Shown here: piece after piece, positions 28,257-38,589 of the stretch | How positions within the stretch are numbered: the first letter of the stretch is position 1 | How the letters are laid out: every line of letters starts with the position of its first letter | Assembly: GCA_964430205.1 (NCBI GenBank) | Contig: CAYSER010000006.1 | Span: forward strand, 1 to 47,697 | Direction: 5' to 3' | Length of the DNA stretch: 47,697 nt | From: CAJBLF01 sp964430205 | Lineage (GTDB): Bacteria; Patescibacteriota; Gracilibacteria; Absconditabacterales; Absconditicoccaceae | Position numbers and translations under genes: made by a program | The notes under the pieces: generated by a model | Database searches by the model: none | What the model saw: only the letters and a program-made list of their open reading frames with translations | Told to the model about the DNA's origin: nothing

Positions 28257-28598
28257 TTAAAGATTCGGAAGGGTGCATGATGTCTTCTCAGCTAGGACGG
28301 AAAGCTTTTGATATCCCTCTAGGAGGTCGCCATTAGCGAATTCCCGGGTAGGCGTACCCTTGAGTTTGGAACAGCGATCAAATTCCTTGGTGCATTCGAC
28401 ATAGGTGATATATTCGAAGCTCGCTCAGAAATCCTCTTTCTGTTTCTGGCAATGGGAGCAGTTGACGCTGCCGTACATGATGGCTCACTTCTCGGTGAGG
28501 CATTTGGCAAACGCATCGAGATCGCCAGTACGCGTAGGTTGTCCGCAACCGGCGAGAAATATGACTGAGCAGATGGTGAGCAAAGCGATTCTTTTCAT
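28257..28598 (-). CDS. Thioredoxin-like lipoprotein (VKOR-associated type)
   Basis: The 113-residue protein has a lipoprotein signal with lipobox LAGC (Cys 17), then FAKCLTEKGAIMYGSVNCSHCQKQKEDFG with the redox pair CSHC (about residues 47-50) and a C-terminal half with YVEC, RCSKLKGTPT and a cis-Pro region. This matches the thioredoxin-like domain often fused to vitamin K epoxide reductase, found here alone and membrane-anchored. It likely acts in disulfide formation outside the membrane. TGA is Gly in EKGAIM and DFGASF. The next gene downstream is a flavin oxidoreductase. Confidence 0.82.
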
Positions 28599-28690
28599 AC
28601 TACTATATATAAGGATATAAAATCCTCGCCAAGGATAGTGTTTTGGATATGGCTTTCAATATGAATGCGATTTGACAAATATCTCAAGAG

Positions 28691-28724
28691 AAAAAAACTC
28701 CGCACCAAATCGCGGAGCCTTTTC
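28691..28724. terminator. Bidirectional terminator
   Basis: A run of A, then CTCCGC-accaaatc-GCGGAG, then CCTTTT. The minus-strand reading has seven T, so it most likely ends the large surface-protein transcript. The 28599-28690 spacer should hold the promoter of the redox pair. Confidence 0.75.
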
Positions 28725-28889
28725 GTATGATAAGGAAAGTTGCTGACCGTTTGATATTCTCGCTCTATGATGGCATCACCTTTATATTTTTTTCTGACGA
28801 ATGAAACTGAATAATCCAAGAACACAGATAGCTTTCCCTACATCAGCGTCAGGATTTTTTTGAAACGGTATGGTGACAAGTGGTGATGA

Positions 28890-31800
28890 TTAATCCGTAG
28901 CTCTCATAAGCATCAGCATCACATATCCTCTCAGTTCCTTGAGGAACGGATTGGTGTTAGTGATGATGTTGTTATTCTTGAGCGCATTGAGGTGGTTTGA
29001 GTAGTAGATGAGTCAGGTGGTGTTGTATGCGGTTCACCGAAGCGCCCTGGAAAGCACCGTACCGAATTGCGCTCTCGTGACTTCTCCATCAGGATCGAAT
29101 CACGTCATGTTAACGCCCATGAGTCCGAGCTGACATGCGAGCGTGATATAGTATCTCATCTCTGTTGATTGATGAGCGACATCGTTGAAGATGCAGAGCG
29201 TTCAAGTATTGGGCGTGAGCTTCATGTTCTTGACAGCATAGACGGCCATCATCTTGGCCATATGTGCCCTCTTGAGCATTCATTCCATATTCGCTTCCTC
29301 GATCGTATCCATAGTGGTGATGCCCATACCATGAGCGAAGATATATGCGTTCTTGAATTCATCGGAATATTTGGAGCGCATGATCGCTCAGAGATTGAGA
29401 TATTGCCATCAGGTCGTTGATCACGTAAGTGCATCGCATTTCCCGTCATAGAAACTAGGCGATTTGTCTCCTCAAGGGCAGTGATCTTTTTGAGTAGAAC
29501 TGCCTCCTCATCAGCCTCAGCTCGTGCTCGTCGTCGTCTTGACGGTAGAGAAGTAAGAGAGATGATCCGTGGTGAAGGAGCATACTAAGCTGCTATTCAA
29601 CGTACACGTTGCATCAGGAGTGTTCGCTGTCCACACGGAACCGTTTGTCGATCTATAGAGTTTGAGCACATCGCCATTGGTTCATCCGGCGACGACGAAG
29701 CTGATGGTGAAATATCCTCAGCTGATGCTTAACGAATCAGTTGTCGCTCCCGCTTGGATCGTGAGCAATGCTGTGTAGGTAGTTGTAGAGGTATTGGTCA
29801 ATCAGATTTCCCCTATGGTAGCATTGTTGCTATCTCATCCAGAGAGATCGGTCGGAGGATTGAGGACTCCATCCCATGTGCCTCATGATGTGGTTATGAC
29901 CACACCGCTAACATTGATGGTCAAAGAATTGTTGGTTGATCACGTAGCATTGATGGTCAATGTTCAGGTAGTAGTGAAGGTGACTCATGTCGTCGTGGCT
30001 CATCAGATATTCGTCGCCCCGCTCGAAGTAGTGTCTCACGCGATACTTACGACGGCAGTAGCCAATGCTGTTCACGTGTTGCCTGCCAGATCGAAGAAGG
30101 TAAAGGTATAGGAGCCGTTGCTGGTGAAGAGATGGGTAAGCGTTCAGGTAATCGACTCGCTCGCTCACGTAAGGCTCGCTAAGACATTAGCTCAACTGTT
30201 GGTATACATGACAGAGGCGGTAGGTGCGATTTTATCGATCCAGGTGACGGTAGCGGTAGCGTTTCAGGTATTGCCATATGCATCTTGGAATGTGAATGTG
30301 AATGTGCCTGTATTGGTAAACGTATATCCTGTCGCACCCCCATTATTGGTTACAGTTACGCCGGTCTTGTTGAAAGTGATGGAAGCGACAACGTTTTGAT
30401 TAGTGTTTCCGGTGATAGAATATGCAAGAGTCCCTGTTACCGCAGTCTTATCGATCCATGTTACCGTAGTGGTATAGCTACCCGTATTGCCTGCTAGATC
30501 CAAGAAGGTGAAAGTGAATCAGGTATTGCTGGTGAATACATGTGAATAAGCGTTGACTCAGGTAAGGGTTTCACTCCATCCGGTAAGTGTAACAGTAACA
30601 TCCTGATTAGTTGGATTGGTTGTAGAATATGATCATGTCGCGGATGGCGCCGTATTATCCAAAGTTACGGAAGAGCTATCCGTGGTTCAGGTCACGGTGA
30701 TACCTGACAGGTTCAGCGATCATCAGGAGAGATTGGAGAAGTCTATGGTGAATGTAGTGATTCCGTCGCCTGCTCAAAGCGTCTTGGTAGCTATCCAGGT
30801 CGTTCATCATCAGGTCAAGGTCACTCATGTAGCGCTTCCATTGATAGTGACTGTTACTCAACTCAAGGTTTCGCTTCCGGTGAAGCTGAGCGTCACTGTA
30901 TCCCCTGATTTCGCATAGGATGGATTTGCGTTATCGGATGTGATATGTACGGCAGTCAGCCAAGGTCTCATCTCGAACGAGGTGAAGTGAGGAGTGTCGA
31001 ATCCGCAGATATTGTAAGATCAAGAGAGCCCGCATACGAAGCTACTGATCATGCCTGAAGATGCGAGGATGTTTCAGCTGAGATCCTTTATGATAATATT
31101 GTTGATGTTATCGTCTATGTTGGATGGGATAGAGATACCTGATGAATAGTACATGAAAATCTGTGCATTGACATTGAGATTAGCTCAGCTGCCAGTTGGA
31201 TTGAATGATACAAACCCATTGGTGATATGGAGATAGGAAGGGATATGCTGGAGAAAATCCTGCACGGCGCTATCTTCCAGATCCAATCCTGTCGCCAATA
31301 GCAGCTTGCCAGATCCAGGAGCTTCGAAATAGAGATTCTGGAAATTCATGACATTTGCTGCAGTCACGGTATCGAGATTGCTATTGATTCATCAGGAAAG
31401 GACGGCTGGATAGATGGTCCCTGTATAGAGAGCGGCCCAGTCAGCATGAGACATTCCACCACCTCATGATGCTACGAAGGTGATCGCTTGCATAGCATAT
31501 CATGTATTAGCTCAAGCATTATCGGTGACGAATACATGGATATAGAGGGTGTCTCATGTATAGTTTTCAAAACCAGTGCCAATATCTATAGTACCAGTCC
31601 GTGGTGACGGTCCATACTGATGAGCTGAAGTAAGTGTGTCGCTTACAGAATACGCTCATAGGCTTCAGCTGGAACTGCTCGTGCTTAGATACGCTTTTAT
31701 GAGATCTCAGCTAACAACCGCTCATGCTCAGCTGAAATTGACCATAGGGACATAAGAGGTCCCTGTATAGGTGAGTGCAAACCCGGTTACAGAGCTGATA

Positions 31801-31904
31801 GCAGTAGATCAAGCTGCTGTTACAAGTAGCCTTGCTTGATAAAGCGCCAATCAGAAAATCATCACTACTGCTGATATGACCAGATTTCTTCGAAATCTTT
31901 GCAT
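28890..31904 (-). CDS. Secreted surface protein: Ig-like repeats, Gly-rich linker, C-terminal SLH-like module
   Basis: One continuous 1004-residue frame appears when TGA is Gly (dozens of codons, stop TAA). It starts MQRFRRNLVISAVVMIFG, a signal peptide. Residues about 60-400 are Ser/Thr/Asn-rich beta-type. About 400-640 holds Ig-like repeats with the word FTFTFxDxAGNTG(S/T)xTxTVTWID repeated at least three times. Residues about 770-800 read DHLSYFSTVK, then a Thr/Ser and six-Gly linker. The last 190 residues form a helical module (RAHMAKMMAVYAVKN, GFDPDGEVTRAQFGTVLSRAL, FLKELRGYVMLMLMRA) that resembles S-layer homology domains and recurs in the gene at 46701. It is probably anchored at or displayed on the cell surface. 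A role in attachment is inference. Confidence 0.85.
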
Positions 31905-32135
31905 GGCAATCCAGTAAGAAGATAAAAAAGAATCCATATACACAAAAAAACTTCTCGGTGCAAGTATATGGTAATAAAAGAATTAAACGTAACAATCCAA
32001 AAATATGGACCTACACAATCATTTCAAGCATATCGATAACTATCTATGTCATACATTCTAGATAGAAAAATCACTACAAATCTGACAAAAAATCGCTACA
32101 TTCAAGACGATGTTTTTACCCTCTATCCCTATCAC

Positions 32136-32720
32136 ATGAGAAAGACATTGGAAAACCTCACCAAAGCGTTCGTAGGTGAATCGCAAGCGAGGAACCGTTA
32201 CACTATCTATGCGAGCATCGCAAGGAAAGAAGGATACTTGCAGATTGCGGATATCTTCCTGATGACAGCAGAACAAGAAAAAGAGCATGCAGAACGATTT
32301 TTCAAGATGATCCAGATGGTCAAGGAGAAGCTTGGAGAGGATATGGATGAAGTCAAGATCGAAACCAGTGCGTTCGTCAAGAGAGGTACGACACTGCAAA
32401 ACCTTCAATATGCTATCGACGGTGAGCATCATGAGAATTCAGAGCTGTATCCTGAATTCGCGAGAATCGCCGATGAGGAGTGATTGCCGGAGATCGCAGC
32501 CAGGATCCGTGCTATCTCCCATGCGGAAGAGCATCACGAAGGCAGATATCAAGCATTGGTCGAACGCCTCAATGACGGTACCTTACGAGCCAAGGCCGAA
32601 GAGGTAGAACGGGTATGCAGCAAATGCGGATACATCCACAAAGGCAAGACGCCTCCCGAGAGATGCCCATCCTGCGACCATGAGAAGAATTTTTATCAAG
32701 TCAATTGTGAAAAATACTAA
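32136..32720 (+). CDS. Rubrerythrin
   Basis: Rubrerythrin reduces peroxide in anaerobes with a di-iron centre and a rubredoxin-type FeS4 site. The 194-residue protein has the first helix pair with ESQARNRY and EKEHAERF, the second with GEHHENSELYPEFA and EEHHEGRY, and a C-terminal rubredoxin domain VCSKCGYIHKGKTPPERCPSCDH (two pieces: CSKCGY, CPSCDH). TGA at 32481-32483 is Gly. I chose the ATG at 32136, which gives the normal start MRKTLENLTKAF; the upstream frame is AT-rich. It fits an oxygen-sensitive lifestyle. It is divergent from the surface-protein gene and followed by a terminator. Confidence 0.95.
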
Positions 32721-32734
32721 GATCATGATGATAC

Positions 32735-32763
32735 GAAAAATCTCCCAGATGGGAGATTTTTTT
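32735..32763 (+). terminator. Terminator of rubrerythrin gene
   Basis: AAAAATCTCCC-aga-GGGAGATTTTTTT. The A run also allows use in the opposite direction by the LtaS/GDPD gene, which ends at 32782. Confidence 0.88.
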
Positions 32764-32781
32764 CATTATGAGGTGAAACGG

Positions 32782-35241
32782 TTATTGATTCAGATAGGTA
32801 TCTGCCCGGTCCTTGATCAACGGGACCGAATCCGTCATGACCATGCGTACGCCTTCCTTATAGAGCGTCTGAAGATCTCCGGTAGTGTTGATGGTATAGA
32901 CGACCAGCCTTTTGCCGATATCATCCACTTCCTGAGGCGTGGTCTCCTTGATCAACGCTTGCGGCATGAGATAATACGGATGATTCATGTTCGGTATCTT
33001 GGTCAGATCAGTAAGGTTGTACGTATCCCATCAGGCGATGATATTCTTGTAGGATCAGAGGATGTAGGTCGCCTCCTTGTCGTAGCTGGTGAAAATGACC
33101 TTCTTGTCCATGCCTAGTTTTTTGACGGTCTGGATGGCAGCGGTCGTCTGGAGTTCGGCATCTTTCGTATGATGGACCTTGATCTCCACAAAGTAGTAAT
33201 CGAAGAGATCTTTGACTTCCGATAGCATCTCTTCGAGCGTCATGATCGGCTCACCGTTTTTGACCTTGCATTTCTTTCTGAGTTCATCGAGGGTATAATC
33301 GCTTACCCTACGATTTGGACAGGTGGTCTCAGTGAGATACGGACCATGCGCGATCACATTCTGTTTATCCTTGGTCATGGAAACATCGAATTCTATGCCG
33401 TCGGCACCATAATCTCTCGCTTTCTGGAATGCCTGCAAGGAATTGCCAGGGATGGTTCCGAGCGACCATGATCACTGGTGTGCAATGACGATCACATTCT
33501 TGCCGGAGAGGATCTTGCCTGATCATTGCTGGAACGAGATATAGGATTCCAGATACTGATAGATGAACTTATGGCTCGACGCGATCTGTGAAAGGTCGTT
33601 GAACATCTTTCCGGCTCCCGGTGAGCTGACGATGGTGAATTTGTTGCTATTCTGGAAATAGCGGCAGTAAACGATTCATCGATCCCTTCTCTTGCTGGAC
33701 GAGAAGATATCGTTAGCGAGTTTCGATACGACGACGGATCATCTAGCGACCAACTGCTTCAGACCATAAAAGATGTCCGTATGTTGGATGATATTGCTGT
33801 TGATCGTTCCACGGTCGATGCCGCTTCCTATGATGGTAGCGAGTCATCTTCCATACCGATAAGGACCCAATGCCTGTTTCTCTTTAGCTTCCAATGGTTC
33901 CATCTTCCTATGATCGCTCACGATGACGAGGATACCGTTTTTGAAGAATCCTGCCTTCCTGAGCTGGAGATAGAAATAGAACAAGCTCTTATCCGTGTAT
34001 CTAAGCGCATCGGCCTGGTTCGTTCCGTATGGCGTATTGTAGGGCTTATGGAAGGAGATGCTTTGCAAGACAACAAGATACGGCTTGGTCTTATCCTTGA
34101 TCGTCTCTACGGTCTTGGCATACAGATCGGTATCAGGAGCGGCATCGAAGACATACTTCTTTTTGTCGGCGAACGCTTCTTCGCCGATGATGGTATCGAA
34201 TCATGCGCCAGAAAGGAACGCTTTCTGATTGAGAAATTCGAGATTGACCGAGCTGATGAACGTAGTGGAGTATCATTGATTATGGAAAAAGATCGGAAGC
34301 GGTTCGGTATAGGTAGTATATCAGGAATATGCGCTCATCCGTGAGCCGATGAATTTGAGCGGCTCTATTCACAGAAGCAGTCAGATGTGAGCGGTATCAG
34401 AAGTACATCCGTTGGCGATGAAATTGGTATAGGTGATGCCTTGTTCCTGGATAAGATCGAAATACGGGAGATTATCATTCACGCCCCCGACCCTGAGCGA
34501 ATCGATAGGTGACAACGATTCTGCGAAGAGCACGATGACGTTGAGTTTCTTATTCGATCATCTCTTCTTGCCGAAGAATTTCTGATAGACGGTCGGAACG
34601 TTGGTCTCAGAGATCTTTCCGATATTCTGGGTGAATGCGGAGATGTTGAGCGAGATGATGTTGTCGGGGATGGATCTGAATCCTCCTGGAGAGAATAGGC
34701 TGACACCGAGCGATGCAAGACCGAACAGCAGGAAATAGATAGCCAGCATGATCTTATTATTCCTCTTGAATCTCTGGTTCTGGACGATGACGAACGTGAT
34801 GATGGAGAGGACGGATATCGCAGCTATGATGCTGATGATCATTCATGAGAAATCACCGAGCGAAGGGTTGATGAATTGGCTCATATCCAAGATGGAGATC
34901 CTGCTCTGGAAGAAATACATCGTGAAGATATCGAGGACAAACAGCAAAAAGAGTCAGGTGATGATGATGTTGATGATGATCTTTGTGAACGTCTTCTTGC
35001 TCAACGCATTGATGCCGACAAGTCCAAGAAGTACCATACATACCAGGAAATCACTGACAAGATATCATAGATAATGTGCGAGAGTGGCTCAGAATGTCGG
35101 TTCCTTGAATGTCTGGGAATAGGCGAGATAGATGAAGACCTGTTTCACCAGCAAACAAAAAAATGAGAGCACGACGATAGTCCTCCCAAAAAATGGCGAT
35201 GTGCGCAATGATCTATAGAGAGAGAGTGAAATTCTTTTCAT
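32782..35241 (-). CDS. LtaS-like sulfatase-family membrane protein fused to glycerophosphodiester phosphodiesterase
   Basis: One 819-residue frame joins two enzymes. Residues 1-180 hold about five membrane helices. The LtaS-type sulfatase domain (about 205-470) has VIVLFAESLS (metal Glu), NGCTSDTAHIG with the likely nucleophile Thr near 283, and IVSDHRKME (metal Asp/His). Then comes a linker (about 480-575) and a GDPD domain (about 580-815) with IAHQGSW, PGNSLQAFQKARDYGADGIEFDVSMTKD (in sequence), IAHGPYL and EIKVHH. LtaS polymerises glycerol phosphate from phosphatidylglycerol outside the membrane; GDPD cleaves glycerophosphodiesters. The usual HRG and HD of GDPD read HQG and HG here. TGA = Gly at about ten sites, including the one joining the two halves. 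It may make and trim a glycerol-phosphate polymer. Confidence 0.8.
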
Positions 35242-35338
35242 ATAGTGATTTTTATTTTCGATACAAAAAAACAGCTGAAATCATATTATCGATTTGATGA
35301 TTCTTTACAACCAAAAAAAACGCAAAGACAAAACCGGA

Positions 35339-35430
35339 ATGCAGGAACCAGGCACCTGGGACTAAAGAGTGATGTTTATTTTCCGTCTGTCCCACCTCAA
35401 TCAGTCTCCCTCCGTCTCATTTTATTCTAA
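35339..35430. repeat. Spacer with family D and family A repeat copies
   Basis: GCAGGAACCAGGCACCTGGGAC (in two pieces here: GCAGGAACCAGG, CACCTGGGAC; family D) is followed at 35383-35430 by CCTCAATCAGTCTCCCTCCGTC and TCATTTTATTC (family A). The block abuts the stop of the downstream nuclease gene. The rest of 35242-35433 holds no gene. Confidence 0.7.
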
Positions 35431-35433
35431 GGT

Positions 35434-36678
35434 CTAAAGTTCTCACCCCCTCAGCGTCCGACTGACCGTCTTCACGGCAGCGTCGCCTAATTGTTCGAGC
35501 GAAAGCTTGTGGTCTTTCACGAGTTTCTGTATCTTGAACCTGTCGATCTCCATCGCCTCATCGAGCAGTCACAGTTCTCCGAGGATCTGCTTCGTTTTCT
35601 CCTTGTCTTCGAGACTGATGTTCTCTAACTGGGATGCGGAGATCTTGTAGGTGTTTCCGAAGAGCTTCAAGAGATTCTTCTGTTCGAGATAATCGACGAG
35701 CAATGCTTTGATGAGCTCTTTATCGTTCTTCGCTTTGGACTCTTGCTTGGACAGCGTCACGTATTCATCGACGAGTCATTTCACGGTTTTCTCGCCGAGT
35801 TCACCGCCGACGACTTCATCCTCGAATTTCATGTGTGCCCGCAACGGGCAGAGCGAGAAATATTCGCAGTACTTGCAATACGCATTCTGGATCGGGGGGA
35901 ACGCATGCCTATCGCCCATGTTGTAGGCGAATTTCTTGGCTTCGATATCGGTGATGGTATCAGCGTATTTCTTCGTGACCGTGGCCAGACGTTCAGGCGT
36001 GATCTCCCGTTCATCCATGAGGTCGAAATGTAGATAGTGAAGCCTGGCTTTGAGGGTTTTGAAATATTTCGCATAGTTCTGCTGCACTCATAGACCATAG
36101 AGCGTCAGCTGTTCTATGTACTCTTCCTTGCTTTCCGGTGGGAGATTTTTGTTCGTCTTGTAGTCGTTGATGATGAAGGTATCGCCTTCCTTGTCGAGCC
36201 TATCGATAAACCCGCGGAACTTTATTCCACTAGATAATTCGTTGATAAAGGAGGTGTCTACCGATGCGGACGGAGGATTCGTGAGATCGAACATGATCGA
36301 TGCTTCCGTAGCGACGATGGTTACGCCTGCGAACGGCTGATATTTGTCATAATAATTGGCGACATAATGGATCCCTCTGCGGATATAATCTTCGAGCGTC
36401 TGTTCTCCTTTGAGCTGCAAGGGTTTCTCCTTCGTCGCTTCAGCGAGCTCGTTATCCCGTTGTTCTTTGAATTTCGTCAACGCCTCGTCCTTGGTTGGGA
36501 CCTTGAAGAGGTTGACTTGATTGTACAACCGTTCCAGCGTCGCATGTACGCTATGGCCGAGGATGAGATCAGGGGAAGATTCAAACTCTTTCTCCTGGAT
36601 CTTGTCTACGTACTGATACTGATATTTACGCGGACATTTGATGAAGGTCTGCGTCTGCGAAAACGAATAGACGGACAT
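35434..36678 (-). CDS. PD-(D/E)XK nuclease with Fe-S cluster cysteines (RecB/AddB C-terminal type)
   Basis: The 414-residue protein begins YSFSQTQTFIKCPRKYQYQY (first cluster Cys near residue 15), then HATLERLY. The nuclease core GFIDRLDKEGDTFIINDYKTNK (about 158-179) gives D-x(n)-D-Y-K, and the C-terminal cluster is AYCKYCEYFSLCP (about 270-282). Such proteins are stand-alone relatives of the AddB or RecB nuclease domain and of Cas4, acting on DNA ends; no Cas genes lie nearby. A 130-residue tail with a helical RecB-unrelated region follows. TGA is Gly at LYGLGVQQ, VKGLVDE and later. The stop is TAG. Partner helicase is not in the window. Confidence 0.85.
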
Positions 36679-36753
36679 GCTATGCCATGATGAATAAAAA
36701 AACAGAGAAAATATATGCTTTTCCCAAATGAATGCCAGTTTGATGTGATCAAT

Positions 36754-37626
36754 CTATTTTTTCCTATCATAATCCAATACTTCATCTAGTTCTTTCTTGG
36801 ATTCCGTTACGATATCTTCAGGGAATATTTTAGTGTAAAAAGGATTTTCGAGATACGTCCTGCCGGTGTTTTCTTTTCGTCTTTTGTATCCTTCCATGAG
36901 CATATCGAAAGACTCTTTATGGAATATCATTTCTGTATCGAACGGAAGGGGAGATTTAGGATCCCTATCGCAAAATATAGATGAATATGTTCCTATATCC
37001 GCAATTCCAGAATCTAGAAGCTTCTTTATCTGGTCTTTTGAGAATTCAAACCCTATGAGTCTATTGTATGTGTCTTCCTGGATGAATTCGCTGCTTATAT
37101 TATGGATGCTGGTATGGACTGTTTTCTCTGTCCAGTATAATGGATGGGTGCTGCCTATATCTTCCTTATCGCTTTCTTCGAATTTTTTAGCTTCTCCCGC
37201 TGAAAGTACTCTATATAAGGTAATGCGTTCCGGAAGCTTTTCGAGGATGTAATCATAGAGCGGCAGTTTTTTTTTATCTTCTTCTATGGGATATACGAAA
37301 AAGCTATCCTTATATTTGGAAATATGTGTTCACAGGGGTATCAGTGAAGTATCATATTGCATGAATTCTATGTCACCAAGGGATCGTTGGGTAGTCTTTT
37401 TGTCTGTTTTTTTGATGTTGATTCTTCGGATCTGTATTCATTTCGGTAGGTCGGTGAGATGCATCTGCATATCACGAATCATATCAATGGATAATATATT
37501 TCTGAGGGAATACGTATATCTTTCCGGATCGAAGAATAGTGCTCCGATGACTTCCGGCAAGGCTTTGATAAGATTCTTCTCTATCAAGATGTCTTGTGTA
37601 GACTTCTTGTCCAATGAATGAATCAT
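36754..37626 (-). CDS. Unidentified 290-residue protein
   Basis: I do not recognise this protein. It is soluble, rich in Ile, Lys and Asp, with no signal peptide or membrane segment. The middle part contains ERITLYRVLSAGEAKKF followed by THPLYWTEK, a faint resemblance to the (R)-S-x-E order of ADP-ribosyltransferase folds; no complete catalytic set can be assigned. Two TGA codons are Gly (after LPK and after SLIPL). The stop is TAG at 36754-36756, 75 bases before the nuclease gene, so the two may be co-transcribed. Its leader contains repeat families C and D (37719-37795). Confidence 0.65.
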
Positions 37627-37718
37627 ACGAAAGAAAGATATAAATAATACAAGTATATCCAGAAAAATAGGGCTGTCAAATGTGAAAAAACACTTACTAT
37701 AACCACAGCATAAAAAAA

Positions 37719-37795
37719 TGCTAAAACGTTGAAATGTGGAAACTTTTATCTTAGGTATCCGGTGAATGGTCCCAGGTCCCTGTTCCCTGGTTTCT
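37719..37795. repeat. Family C and family D repeat copies
   Basis: ATGCTAAAACGTTGAAATG (family C) is followed by GGTCCCAGGTCCCTGTTCCC and TGGTTTC (family D). It lies between the nitroreductase stop and the unidentified gene. Confidence 0.65.
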
Positions 37796-37801
37796 AAATA
37801 C

Positions 37802-38311
37802 TTATCGTCTATTATGATGCACTTTAGCGCTATCGAAGCGATTCTCCGGTTCCTTGTGCTCAGCCGGATATCCTAGCGGGATGATGCAGAACGGTATGAT
37901 GGTGTCTGGCAGATTGAATACCTGCTTGAACGCTTTGATCCTTTCTTCTCTCGGATGGATGGCAACGAATACTCAACCCAATCCAAGATCATGTGCAGCA
38001 AGCAAGATATTCTCTGCAGCGATACTGCAATCATGGACTCGGAATCCTTCTGTCGCTTGGCGGGAAAGATCGGCACAGATCAAGAGAGCTACGTTACATT
38101 CAGCGGTCATAGCTGCCCGAGGATGGAGGGAAGGAATCTTGCTGAGTAAGTCCTTGTCGTTGATGACTACGAAATGCCGGAGCTGTTCATTCATAGCAGA
38201 AGGCGCTTGCATAGCAGCTTCCAAAATCGTTTGTACGTCTTTTTCGCTAATTGGCTGGTCGGTGTATTTCCTTATGCTTCTACGCGTCTTAATGGCTTGG
38301 AGTGTTTCCAT
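37802..38311 (-). CDS. Nitroreductase family protein
   Basis: This FMN-dependent NAD(P)H oxidoreductase has 169 residues. The start METLQAIKTRRSIRKYTDQPIS has the RRSIR phosphate-binding motif, then AMQAPSAMNEQLRHFVVI, DCSIAAENILLAAHDLGLG (last Gly from TGA) and a C-terminal IIPLGYPAE-x-K. All are family hallmarks. An upstream in-frame extension exists but lacks family similarity, so the ATG at 38311 is preferred. The physiological substrate is unknown. Confidence 0.9.
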
Positions 38312-38446
38312 AATGTCGCTAGTAAAGCTGATAAAGAGATGATCACTAGGGTGACTATATGGTTTCATTACGGTGTTGCAAGAAATATCAGAGGAAGAGG
38401 AAAAAATCAAACCATAGCACCAAAATAAAAAGGTGCTAAAAATCTC

Positions 38447-38474
38447 TTGCATTTTTTCGTAGCATGAGTATACT
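38447..38474 (+). promoter_or_regulatory. dnaK: Putative dnaK promoter
   Basis: TTGCAT (38447-38452), 16-base spacer, TATACT (38469-38474). About 90 bases of AAACG-type repeat (family C, 38490-38580) separate it from the ATG. No CIRCE inverted repeat is visible. Confidence 0.55.
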
Positions 38475-38589
38475 ATACGTGCTATTTTATGACGAAACGT
38501 AAAAACGACTAAACGCTCAAACGCTTTTTGTCTTTTGATCTACATCGTTTCGTCGCTTCATCGTTTTATCGTTTTATCGAATTTATAGT

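Noticed and set aside
29794..30918. Val-rich plus-strand frames of about 100 codons
   Set aside because: They are antisense to the Thr/Asn-rich surface protein, whose frame is continuous for 1005 codons under code 25.
35434..36678. Cas4 as part of a CRISPR system
   Set aside because: The Fe-S PD-(D/E)XK layout fits Cas4 or AddB, but no cas1, cas2 or repeat array is present, and the length (414) exceeds Cas4.
38312..38589. CIRCE operator before dnaK
   Set aside because: The 9-bp inverted repeat with 9-base spacer typical of HrcA control is not found; only AAACG repeats and a promoter-like pair are visible.
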